Below, piece by piece: positions 1 through 9,444 of a DNA stretch of 64,000 bases. The position numbers and the translations under genes are program-made. Within the stretch, counting starts at the first letter, position 1. Every line of letters starts with the position of its first letter. This DNA is from Selaginella moellendorffii (lineage: Eukaryota > Streptophyta > Lycopodiopsida > Selaginellales > Selaginellaceae), in NCBI RefSeq assembly GCF_000143415.4, contig NW_003314317.1, forward strand, positions 248,001 to 312,000. The letters are read 5' to 3'. The notes beneath the pieces were generated by a model that saw only the letters and a list, made by a program, of their open reading frames with translations, was not told where the DNA came from and did no database searches.

Positions 1-1
1 T

Positions 2-506
2 GGGGAGAAGGTGTGGTTGAACACCAAGAACCTCAGGCTACCAAGTGGGATCAGCCGAAAGTTGACCCAAAGGTAAAAATGCATGTATTCCTATAAATGA
101 ATTGATCTTGAGTTCCTTAAGCAGGTTCGCAGGGCCTTACGAGATTGAGGCACGAATCGGTAAAGTGGCTTACCGACTCCGACTTCCTCGAGAGATGGGG
201 AAGACGCACCCAATGTTCCACGTGAACTTACTCAAGCCGTACTTTGAGGATCCGCTTCGCAAGGACCAAGTAAGACCTTTACCTAAGGTTATCCAAGGGG
301 AAGAGGAATACGAAGTTGAGGCCATCCTCAATGCGCGCAAGAGCAAGCGACAAGGACGCGAGGTGAGAGAGTTCCATGTGAAGTGGAAAGGATTTCCACA
401 CTGCGAAGCAACATGGGAACCGGAGGAGAACCTAGCGAACGCGCGAGATCTAGTGGAGGACTTTCTGCAAGGCAGAACTCTATGTACTTATGCAAAGTTC
501 AATTAA
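2..506 (+). CDS. Chromoviral integrase C-terminus with chromodomain (partial, spliced)
   Basis: This is the last part of a retrotransposon polyprotein. The integrase tail inserts element cDNA, and the chromodomain is thought to steer insertion toward modified chromatin. Codons run from base 2 (GEKVWLNTKNLRL), stop being coding at base 72 and resume at base 125 in the phase given by a GT-AG intron at 73-124. The joined reading gives the family motif K-L-T-Q-R-F-x-G-P-Y. A chromodomain follows: the YEVEAIL start, the aromatic W of FHVKWKGF and the second W in ATWEPEENL are all present. The reading frame ends at a TAA at 504-506 after a short tail. No other stop or shift is seen in the visible part, so this copy is less decayed than the one at 31-36 kb. 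Confidence 0.9.
73..124 (+). other. 52-bp intron in the retrotransposon integrase gene
   Basis: The segment begins GTAAAA and ends TTAAGCAG. It has stops in the integrase frame, and its removal restores the conserved R-F-x-G-P motif in phase 2. The copy at 35659-35710 has the same segment with both splice sites mutated (GT to GA, AG to AA). Confidence 0.75.
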
Positions 507-559
507 AAATATCAATTTGCAAAGTTGAGCAAGTGGCATATGTTAGGACCCGAAGGCGC

Positions 560-760
560 GCCGAAGGTAAGCTAATTAGCATGGGTTAGCTAGGTCAACC
601 AGGCATAGGGAGCTACGCCCGACTCCCTGCAGGGATGTCGAATCCGTAGACGTATTCTACGGAGGTTGGGTTCGAGTCCTAACCCCCTAGTAAAGCAAGG
701 CTGGGTTCAAGTCCCGACCCCATACTAGGGCGTGGTGAGGTGAGGAGTATAGGGACACCT
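560..760 (+). other. tRNA T-arm-like motifs in chromoviral 3' region
   Basis: Two copies of a T-arm-like hairpin occur near 666-722. They contain GGGTTCGAGTCC and GGGTTCAAGTCC, each flanked by short complementary arms. This is the B-box of tRNA genes and their derivatives. A possible A-box-like TAGCTAGGTC lies upstream near 585. The same motifs recur in the second chromovirus (36249-36305) and in the LARD (46130-46175). No complete cloverleaf was found, so this is tRNA-derived or tRNA-like sequence, not a tRNA gene. Confidence 0.5.
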
Positions 761-909
761 ATATTCCGTTGTCATGGGCTCTTGGTCGGGGAGGCTAACT
801 TAGGCACACCGCTAAGTGGGGGGATGCCCCCGGAGACATCGTCAACAAGTCGTAGGATAAAATGAGACGTTCGATGTGGGCATCGAACTTCTTCTATGGG
901 TGGTGGAGT

Positions 910-1914
910 TGTAAGGAACCAACTCGCCGAGGTGTTGTAGGCTGAAGGAACCTCGAAAGCATGACCAAAATGACAAAGAGTTCATCGGATGGGACTAAGT
1001 CGAGGATCGAGTCCAAGACCGACTCTAGGACCGAGTTCGAGATAGAGTCCGGAATCGAGTCCGAGACCGACTCGGGGACCGAGTTCGAGTCTGAGTTCGA
1101 GACCGAGTTCGAGACGGAGTCCGAGATCCAAAATCGGGTCCGAGACCGAGTCCGAGGTCGAGTCCGAGGTTGGGTCCAAGATCGGGTCCGAGATCGAGTC
1201 CGAGACCGAATCCGAAGTCGGATTTGAAATCGGGTCCGAGATCGAGCCAGAGACTAAGTCCAAAGCGTTGAGGTTGAGATTGGGACCGAGGGGCCTTGGG
1301 TGGGAGTGAGTATGGACTTAGTTGGTGCCGAAAGGGCCATCCAAGGAAGTGCTCAAGAGCAGCTCCCACTCCCGAAAGGGAAACCGATTGCAGTGCTCCC
1401 GGCTCATGTGGAGTGGTGCCCCACTTGAGTACCATGCGGCTCATTGGTCCTCGCCCTTTCTAGGGGCTTGGACCTTCCCTTCGGGATGGAAGTGGGGGGG
1501 TAGAGGTACCCATACCGGGCCGCTAGGCCACGGTGTTTCGCCCCGGCGTCCCGAAGCAAGTGTTGCACTCAAGACTTGGGATTTAGAGGGTCCCATGATC
1601 AAGTCTTGTGGTACCAAGGGATGTTAGGAACCTAGAAGCTTGGTGTGCTTGGCTGCTTGTGCTTACGGGGAGTGTAGCCGAACCTTAAGTCCAGTCTAAC
1701 CCGGGGAGGGGGATTGGGAGAGATTGGGAATTCGTGGATGGATGGCTAACGCTCCGTTGCTCGTGCAGTGAGTAGCTGAAAGCAAGTAGGACCAAGTAAG
1801 AGTTGGTACCATAGGCGAAAACCTTGGCGAGGGAACTTAACAAAAGCCAAGGCAGTGTCAGACAGATAGACGAGGTAAACTAGCAAATTGGAAAGGAAAA
1901 ATTTGTGGCTTACA
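910..1914 (+). repeat. 3' LTR of chromovirus copy 1 (1005 bp)
   Basis: The LTR starts TGTAAGGAACC and ends GTGGCTTACA. It is preceded by a purine-rich tract (GGGTGGTGGAGT) that serves as polypurine tract. It contains a 6-bp-register minisatellite of GAGTCCGAGAYC type at about 985-1250. It is shorter than the LTRs of the second copy, partly because the core around the GGTGAAAGCCCAAAGC motif is missing here. Confidence 0.93.
985..1250 (+). repeat. LTR minisatellite, GAGTCCGAGAYC units
   Basis: This is a tandem array of imperfect 6- and 12-bp units (GAGTCC, GAGAYC, GAGTTC). It lacks stop codons in several frames on both strands, which creates long low-complexity open frames that are not genes. 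Equivalent arrays occur in every LTR of this window. Confidence 0.9.
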
Positions 1915-2164
1915 TCAAGCTCAATATCATGGGGGCTCCTAACACTAGCAAGTGCAAGCTAATGACAAGAGTTTCTCAAACTAGGTCCAGTCTCTTCATC
2001 AAAAAACACATAAGAGTTCCCACTTTATGTTTATCTGATTATTGAGTAGTTTCTCAATTAGCTCAAGTGAGAACTATAAAAGGAACCAACTGTACTAGCT
2101 TCCTGCCGTCATGGTAGTAAAGAAAAAATGTCCGTAAGGACTGGCCAATAAATATCTTTTGATA

Positions 2165-3510
2165 CCCAAAGTCATATTTGCAATAATATAAAACATTATT
2201 ATGTGAATGAGAAGTTGCATAAGTCTTTCTATTAGCCAAAGATGTAACATGATGTTATCTGGTATGCATGTAGTTGCATTTGGTGTCAAACTTGTAATAC
2301 TTCCCCTCATCCTACAGAAGGATAGTTAGAGTTGATTGCAGTTTCCCATCCGTTTGAGTTAATGGCATTTGATTTAATGGGGCCTTTTCCATAGTTGATT
2401 ATTAGCAATGATTATGTCATTATTTCTTTTGACTACTTAATTTGTTGAGTGGAAGTTAGTGCTCTTATTAGTGCATTTGCAACTCCTATTGGATACATCC
2501 TCCTCAATTGAATAGTGTTTTAGCATTCCTATCTAGAGAGGATTCTTTCGGATTCTTTCGGATAATAGTCTTGTATTTATGATTGAGGCATTTCATGTTT
2601 TAACATTTCAGTTGGGCATACACCGCACTTTCAAAAATGTTTATCATCCAGAGATAACTAGTTTGGTGGAACGAACCTTTAAATGGATGATTATGAAGTA
2701 TATGAACTTTCAACATTTACATTGGAATAGTTATTTGCCATCTTTTTGATATACATATGTCACAGGGGTACAGAGTTTAGTTGGTGCTTCACCATATAAA
2801 CTTTATATAGTTAAAGTCCAATATTGCTAATGGAGTTGAACTTACCTTCGTGATTGCCACAAGCTACCAATACGAGGTTTTGGGATTAATATTTGACAAG
2901 TTTGCTTCCACTTATCCAAGTAGAGTCTACTACTTAGATAGAGTACAAGTGGGACAACAATAGCACTACAACTCCCATCATCATATACTTACAAAGTATA
3001 AAGTGGATAATTTAGTATTAGTCTATTTTCCCAATTTTATGGTACGTAGTTTGTTTAAAGGGCTCTTTGCTCAATGGAAAGGATTATATTGGGTGTTGTG
3101 GTCAATTAGATTGCAAGTTTATAAAGTTTAGCATGATGTTAAATAAGCCAATCCTCTAAAAATTATGCATATACAGTGACTAAAATGCTTTATACAAAAG
3201 GATCAGGAATAATTAGTACCATCGAGAGATCCACTAATGCCTCCTCCTAATGTTCCTCCAAATCCTAGCCCGTCAACCAAAGAACCTTGACTATCTTCCA
3301 TTCTTCTGAGAGGAATGATATGAGGTCCAAGTGTATGGCTACAATGCCGTGTACTAATATTAACAACTATACACTAAGATTAACGTTATGGGATTTTGAC
3401 AACTATCAGATTGGTTTCAATCTGAATCACTCACTTTTGTATATAAGCTAATTTTGGGTTAATTGATATGCACATTATTGTATTCCCTTTTCATATTCTA
3501 TACACTCACA
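2165..3510 (+). pseudogene. Decayed gypsy integrase plus LTR, same family as the 21.8-26.8 kb element
   Basis: The stretch aligns by eye, colinearly, with the reverse complement of 21793-23110. It covers the zinc-finger end of integrase, the core with the FDLMGPF-like motif near 2368, the D-N-x-P region near 2565 and the proline-rich tail near 3240. The 3' LTR follows at about 3319-3510. Most differences turn C or G into T or A, and many stops are present, as expected for old methylated DNA. A 10-bp duplication (GGATTCTTTC) sits at 2540-2562. It encodes no functional protein. Confidence 0.85.
3319..3510 (+). repeat. Decayed LTR of the 175-bp-LTR gypsy family
   Basis: The segment matches the LTR at 21793-21967 (reverse complement) from its GAGGTCCAAGTGTATGGCTAC start to its CACTCACA end. 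It differs by many transitions and a few small insertions. Confidence 0.8.
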
Positions 3511-3839
3511 CAATTGTTTTATCTAATCTATAATGCACAAAAAATAAGAATATTTATATACAAGCTAATAATAATATAAATTTTAATAATAAAATGTTAA
3601 AGTGGAGCTTGTTGCTTGTAAGTGCCAACTAGGAGAGGTGATAGACAATGCTACAAGGGAAGGCTAGGGTGAGTGAGTTGCACAAAGCTCCCTATACTTG
3701 CAATCTTCTTTCTATTTAAGAGAAATTAGCTATTTTTTGGGATGTCTAGTGCTAACAATGGCATTAAGTAAGCTATAGGTATGAGCAAGTAGATTACAGC
3801 TAAATGATAATATTCCAAAGATCAAATAATCACATATAT

Positions 3840-4610
3840 TTTGTCAATTGATCTAGTATGGCCCACATTTGTTCCTTTTGTCTTTATGATCATGGCAAAC
3901 AAGTTGATAAAATCCATAAATATACCATATCAATAGCTCTAAAGAGTAGGTAAAAGCTGCAAAAGTCCTTCTATCTTTTCCTATGGCACTTTTACCCACT
4001 AATAGAGTTGCATTATTTACAATACTCAAGTATATCAACTTTCATATTCCTCCAATAAAAATTGCACTTAATCAATTTATATATCTTTTTTCCCCCAAAA
4101 TGACTAGCCTCTAGATGATCATGATAGTGGAATAAAACCTAATTAATTAACATATTTGGAAAATACACATGGTTATTGTAGTAAAGAATCTCATCCACCA
4201 ATGAAAAAAGTGATTCCATATAAATTCATAAAGAGACCACTTTAGCATCCTAAACTTGAGCATGCTCAACTAATTACCCAAACTTGTTAACCACTTTATT
4301 CAAATGATGATAAAATTGTTCATAACTTTGTTATATGACAAACATAAGATAAAGCATTTGTTACCATATTTGATTTCCCAGACAATGCTCACTAGTAAAT
4401 TCCTTAAATTTCATGATTTTGACCATCCAATAAGTTTATTTAGTGTTCAACTCCTTCTGTATGAATAAACATATAAGAGGTTTATAATCTATCAATAACA
4501 TGAACACTACACCATAAAGATAATACCTCTATGTTTGCAAAGTATAAACAGTTAAAAAAAACTCATGCTCATATGTAAAATATCATTAATTTACAGGATT
4601 TAAGTCCCTT
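3840..4610 (-). pseudogene. Decayed gypsy RNase H-integrase relic
   Basis: Read on the minus strand from about 4600 downward, the frames give decayed RNase H motifs: Y-E-H-E near 4570 and a D-Y-K-P-L motif near 4480. These are followed by a stretch like the usual 'IQKELNTRQ..WMEKIMKF' segment. An integrase zinc-finger relic (RRTFAAFT ... RNKCGPY) lies at 3853-4000. Several stops and frame changes interrupt it. This is a different, older element from the one at 2165-3510 and runs in the opposite direction. The stretch 3511-3840 holds nothing recognisable. Confidence 0.6.
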
Positions 4611-4739
4611 TTGCATGGTACTAATTGTTTTTTTAGCATTTGTAATGTTATGGAAAATTATAGCATTCCCTTGTCAATGGACGTTTTCTTGTTACACAAG
4701 AGTTTAACTTATATAAACCCCAGACAATAAAAGGGATAT

Positions 4740-5075
4740 ATGGTTTATTATGCCAGAAAAGATGGCATGATCAAAACGACCAAGAAGAGCAAGATGAAGA
4801 GGCCAATGGATCCCAGAATCTGGAGGTGGCTTCCTTGTGATATTCAACACCAGCTCATCACTTTCCTCCCATTTCCCACTCTTTGCCACTTCCACTCTCT
4901 CTCCAAGGATTGGCACTCAGCAATCTACCCGCAGCTGTCGCGGCAGCACCCTTGGCAACACCAGTAAGATTCGCATCTCAGCCAATGGCATCTCCTGGAA
5001 GGTGTTCACTCTCTGGCTTCCAAAGGCAAGCCAAGTCTTCACCTTGAACGCTTGCTTGGAGGTTTGGTATTGATG
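4740..5075 (+). pseudogene. F-box protein remnant
   Basis: An open frame at 4740-4967 carries a clear F-box (residues about 26-62): R-x-W-x-x-L-P-x-D-I-x-x-x-L-I-x-F-L-P-x-P-T-L followed by L-S-K-D-W-H-S-A-I. F-box domains bind SKP1 in SCF ubiquitin ligases. The frame stops after 75 codons with no recognition domain. A shifted frame continues about 100 bp further with gene-like composition, suggesting a truncated and frameshifted gene copy. It could instead be the first exon of a gene whose remainder is lost. Downstream to 5590 no partner exon was recognised. Confidence 0.6.
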
Positions 5076-5683
5076 AGCGTCAAGGAAAAGCACAAAAAAC
5101 CTTAAAAAACATGCCCTTCAAATGGAAAATTACTCCTACAAACATACCAACACAATTGCAGCTTCCACAGTTGATGGATTTTCAGCAAGACGAATAAGTG
5201 GTCCTCCCATTTCGATTTCTGAGCAAAGAAATGTTTCACAGAACCGAGTGAAGGAGAAATAATTTGGAAAAAAACAAAGGTCAAGACTCTTGCAATTTGC
5301 GAGCTGCCTGCGACGATTCTAGCTCGGGATGTTTCTCCTTCTCTTGTCTAGAACCAACCACTCTTCTTTCAAAACACAGGAATCACGCAACCACACTCCA
5401 CTGAGCAGTAAAAGGTCAATGACACGGGTATGGGTGCAAACACAGCTTTCGCCTCATCAAGATGCCCTTCTTGGGTTTTTGCTGCAAGTATAGGCCATTA
5501 CATCCCTCTCAGCCATTTTGACAAAGACTCTCAGAGCTTTTGTTTTGAGGTGTATCCATGGAACATGATATTACAGAAAACCAAATTTCGATCAAAGCCA
5601 TGATCGAATATGTCCAGATGCCCGTTTTGGGCATATGCTGCTGTTAGAGGTAGAGATGATGTGGCATGTAATTATGCCATCTC
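5076..5683. other. Intergenic, no gene recognised
   Basis: The sequence is mixed in composition, has short open frames only, and shows no repeat or recognisable domain. Confidence 0.5.
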
Positions 5684-6060
5684 GTGGAACGCGCGTACGC
5701 CCAGGCGGGTGATCTCGATCACGCCGCGAAGATCTTCTCGTGCGCGATGCCGGAGAGAGATCTCGTCTCTTGGACAGCGATGGCCGGCGCCTATGCGCAC
5801 GCCGGCTTCCCCGACCGGCGATCTTCGACGCCATCCCGGAGAGGAATCGCGTCTCGTGGGGCGTGGCGCTGGCGGCGCCGGTGGAGATCTTCCAGAGGAT
5901 GCAAGCCGAGGGGATTGGGGCGGACGAGATCTCCTTCGATTGCTTGCTGCTTGGATCCAGCCACGCCGGGAGATTGCGCGAGGGCTGCCACTACTTTCGA
6001 TGGATTTTGAGATGGCCGGCGGGGTGGCCACGCGGACGAGGCGCGGAGCTTGGTCTCGGC
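5684..6060 (+). pseudogene. PPR repeat protein fragment, frameshifted
   Basis: PPR proteins bind organelle RNA. Two PPR-like stretches are present in different frames. The first (about 5687-5805) contains AYAQAGDLDHAAKIF and ERDLVSWTAMAGAYAHAG. The second (about 5880-6005) contains EIFQRMQAEGIGADEISFDCLL and a following helix pair. A shift between 5805 and 5880 breaks the continuity, and no start or end of a full-length gene is visible. The segment is markedly GC-rich compared with its surroundings. It is most likely a fragment of one of the very numerous PPR genes typical of lycophytes. From 6061 to 6452 no further gene is seen. Confidence 0.65.
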
Positions 6061-6452
6061 CATGCCGTACGTCCTCGACATTGTGGACTGGCGGTCGCTG
6101 CTGTCGGCGACCGGAGGACAGGGACTTTAGGACCCAAAATTGACCAAGAAGAAACCCTCGCCAACAAAATTGGAGAGAGGGAACATACTCTTCCAAGATG
6201 TTTGGAATCAAACACACATCGAGGAATTCGACATTTACTTAGAAGACGCACACTTAACCAGAATAGTCGACAGATTTTTTGTAAGCAAAATTGACAGATC
6301 CAAGGCTCCTATGTACAAAATGCTTCGCCCTGCACAGCGCAAGAACGAGCTTAGCAAAAAGAAAAAAAAAGTAAAAAACGAACAATCAGGAAAATATCTT
6401 ACGTTTGAACCTGTGTGGACGACCGCTGGGACTTGTGTCACGGGCATCCGAG

Positions 6453-9095
6453 TTACTCGTTTTTCTTCTCCATGGCTCTCTTTGCGAGTTCGTATCCCGC
6501 AAAGTTCATAGCTCCCAGGGGCGCGATCCAGAAGAACCTGGGAACAGCGCCCTTGAAGAGCGCGAGGAGCCCCTCCTCGCTGACGATCTTCACTGTGACC
6601 GAGCTCATCGTCACGGGGATGCCCGGAGGCGATGTCATCATCCGTGTCTTCATGACGTCGAATGGAGTAGTAAACACAGCGGCGAGACCGCCCGAGAGGC
6701 CTCCTATCGCGATTACCTCCCATGGTGCCAATTCTCTCTTGATAACGTTCTGGACAACCTGTAAAGAAGAAAGAAATAAGATGCTTGGTCTTGAGCGTGA
6801 GAGTTCATTTACCTTTTTGGCTTCCTCGTAGATCATCATTCCAGCCACATAGAACGGCACTTCACGGCACAGTGTTGCTCCTGTCCCTCGGAAAAATCCT
6901 TTCCACCCGTCCTTGCGAAGTGTTCCAGCGATCGCGACTCCAACGTTGTCGTAAAGACCAGCTTGTAGTCTTTGTTTCAGAACTTCGCAGGGGATTCGAA
7001 TTGCGGTACCGAGGAATGTGCTACAGAATGACGCAAGAGATTGTACCTGGAAGAACAGCAGCGGCATTAGTTGGCCACAGGAAAACGGCAACAAAGATCA
7101 GACCTGAAGCTCGGATACATTTGGAGCCACGTTGATTAGCAACAGCTTGCTAGCTTCAAAAATCCCAGTTCGAAGACCATGACTAAAAACAGACATAAAT
7201 GTGTTAAATGAAAAGAAGAGAAAAACTCGGAAAACATTACCTCGAAAACTGGCCGATAATTGCAGGAGCAGAACCTCGGTACAATCCTTTGATCCCGATG
7301 TTAGGAATGTTTGATATTAACTCTGAAAAACTAAGAGTTGAGGACGCCTGTACTCTAGTCTGCACGGAAAGCAAAAGCACAAGTCAGACAACGCTCGCCA
7401 TGAACAAGAACGTTCATTGCTCTTTTAGTATTCACAGATACCAAAGCCCCAGGCAAAGTAAGAGAGAGTTAAAGCGTGCCTTTAGAGTGTCAAGCGGGTG
7501 TAGCAAGCTAGTCGATAAAGCGCAAGCCAAGCCACCAGCCAACGCAGATTTGAGGACGCTACCGGCAGGAACTTCTATAGGAGGAGACATGGGAACAACG
7601 GTTGCAGCTTCATACCAGACCATCCTGCAATAGAGCCAAAATATTAAGAACAAAAAGCTGCACACAGAGCCTTGTACCTCGGATCATCGAATAAGCGTTC
7701 AGGCGGAAGGAGCACCAAGAAGTTTCTGAACTGGCCATACGTGATGGAGCCTTCGGTATCCGAGTTGAGAATGCGCATCATCGCGGCGGCGTTTTCTTCA
7801 GTGGCCGGAAGACCAGCATTGCGGAGAAGTGTCAAAACCTGTCCCTTTTGCAAGGTCCCGGACTTGCTGACACTCAGGGAATTGAAAGCTCGAAGCATGA
7901 CTGACTCCTTCTGTTCCATCAGCGTCAGGAACTCGCTCCAGCCAAACGATTTCTTCAACCAGTGCTTCTTGGTTCTTCTCAAAAACTCCCGAGCATAACG
8001 CTGAGGCAAACGCCTTTTCCTCATTGCCAGCTCCAAGTCCTCCAGAGTAACTTGACCGTCTTTATCGCGGTCAAGCTCATCAAACAATCTTCTCCCTGGA
8101 AACACAGCACAATAAGAATAAAATGTAAAGAGAGTAAAAATCGAAAGCGACTCACCTTCAGCTTCTGTATACTTGAAGAAATCTTCGACTGAGTACAGCT
8201 TTCTCTTGTCCGGAAAACTTTGAGGCGCTTTTCCTAGCAGTGGAACCAAGTCCATAATGTTCTCGATGTTTGGCAGCTTCACACTGAAACGAGGAATTCC
8301 ACCTCTCGTGCGGTTCGTTTCAAACTGACTCTCGAGGGGGCTCTCTTCCTCATAAGGTGACGGTTCTATAATGCTGGGCTCTCCTTGTACTCGTGCAAAG
8401 GCAGCGCCTTTCTTAAACCCGAAAATCTTCGTAAACGCAACGACGTCCCGCAGCATAAACCTCAGGAACACGGAGTTCTCCAGAAGAGTTTTTACGTCGA
8501 GTTTGCGTTCCATTGGACTGTCACGCGATGCCGGCTCCACCACATGAACAAGGAAACCTGGAAAAAGCTTAGAGACCGGCGCTGCATTTTCTTCCTTGCT
8601 TTCATCCGTTGCGACAGGAGCTTGCGTCACCTTCCTTGCAGGAACAAAGCTCGAGAACGTCCGGAAGAGGAACCCAGCGTGATGATCAGCAGCATTCACC
8701 ACGGCGTTGCTGGCCCGAAAAACTGGATTGTAACACTGCGGCTGCTCGTCTCGGACCAAACCCCCGGAGCTCTTCTGGAAATGTTTAATCCCATCCAAGG
8801 GTAAGGACAGCCGGAGGAAATCGAAGGAACCCTGTTCCTTGACGCTGCCCTTCACACCGCTTTCTTCTGCCGCCCCTGCCCAGCTCTTGATGGGCAGCCC
8901 AACACTGGACAAGCTCGCCGAGAGCTGCTCGGTGAATTGCCCTAGAAAGGCCTGAATTTCCTGTTTCCCACATTCTAATCGATCTAGCTTGAATCGATTG
9001 ACGAGCAAGACCTTGTAGACGAGATGGCTTTCAACTGAATCGAATGCGTGCTCGATCTGCCACGCCCTATCCTTGTCGCTGGGGGTATTCCTCAT
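6453..9095 (-). CDS. SAMTL: EF-hand mitochondrial carrier family protein, SAMTL-like
   Basis: This is a seven-exon gene: 9095-8156, 8095-7678, 7624-7480, 7359-7241, 7182-7104, 7046-6813 and 6758-6453. The exons sum to 2241 nt, which gives 746 residues. The C-terminal 290 residues form a complete three-repeat mitochondrial carrier, with signatures HPLDTLKTR (about 495), IPCEVLKQR (about 585) and TPFDVMKTR (about 677). These six-helix carriers exchange metabolites across organelle inner membranes. The long N-terminal part has an EF-hand loop DRDKDGQVTLED (about 321) and a weaker second one. From memory the order and the carrier sequence closely resemble the plant S-adenosylmethionine-transporter-like protein; its substrate is not shown by the sequence. 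The ATG at 9095 follows an in-frame TAA. The 60-bp intron 8096-8155 is in frame and easily mistaken for coding. Confidence 0.9.
7360..7479 (-). other. GC-AG intron of the carrier gene
   Basis: The donor reads AAG|GCACGC on the minus strand and the acceptor CCGTGCAG|AC. Only this GC donor keeps the conserved carrier signature (DTLK followed by TRVQ) intact. The other introns of the gene have GT donors and are 53-60 bp long. Confidence 0.75.
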
Positions 9096-9126
9096 CTTTT
9101 AGGCCGCTCCAACCACGGCATGGATC

Positions 9127-9166
9127 CTGCAAGAACGCCAATGCAGCTACGCAATCAGCCGCTCAC
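9127..9166 (-). other. Possible 40-bp intron in the 5' leader of the carrier gene
   Basis: On the minus strand the segment starts GTGAGCGG after TTGAG and ends TTCTTGCAG, 31 bp before the start codon. An upstream open frame beginning at 9387 (MGCLSIAIFFWAAS) reads through the junction and then stops, so it would be an upstream ORF. The intron is at the short limit even for this genome. Confidence 0.4.
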
Positions 9167-9434
9167 CTCAAGAAATGCGCGGCGCCAAAACCCTCGCAAA
9201 ACCCTGGCAGCTCGAAATTCTGTCCAATCTCCGCGCGATCGCCCGCGGCCAGAGATGATTTCCACGCTTCCCTAGCGACTGCGCGCCCTGCCGATCGAAA
9301 TATCCAATACCGCCCTAAAATCTCCCAAGCATGGGCGCCACACAGGGAAGCCGCCCAAAAGAAAATAGCAATGGATAAGCACCCCAAGGTATTTCTTCCC
9401 TAGCCATAGCCGTAATTTTTACTTCGACTGTCAT

Positions 9435-9444
9435 GACACGTGGC
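9435..9444. promoter_or_regulatory. G-box / ABRE-like element
   Basis: GACACGTGGC contains the ACGTG core that plant bZIP factors bind. It lies about 340 bp upstream of the carrier start codon. Placement fits a promoter element, but a single match is weak evidence. Confidence 0.35.

Larger units (their letters stand above)
1..1914 (+). mobile_element. 3' part of a chromovirus (Ty3/gypsy LTR retrotransposon)
   Basis: The window opens inside the pol gene of an LTR retrotransposon. It holds the integrase tail with chromodomain (2-506), an untranslated 3' stretch (507-909) and the complete 3' LTR (910-1914). The 3' stretch and LTR match those of the second copy at 35.5-36.45 kb and 56.08-57.7 kb over their whole length, apart from the large transposon insertion in that copy. 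The left LTR lies outside the window, so the target-site duplication cannot be checked. The sequence across 858-880 is the uninterrupted version of the site where the second copy carries the DNA transposon. Confidence 0.93.

Noticed and set aside
640-740. Complete tRNA gene
   Set aside because: Only T-arm-like hairpins are present. No acceptor stem or anticodon arm could be paired.
961-1444. Open frames rich in E/S/R/D or S/P/R on both strands
   Set aside because: They are products of the stop-free LTR minisatellite. The same frames occur in every LTR and match no family.
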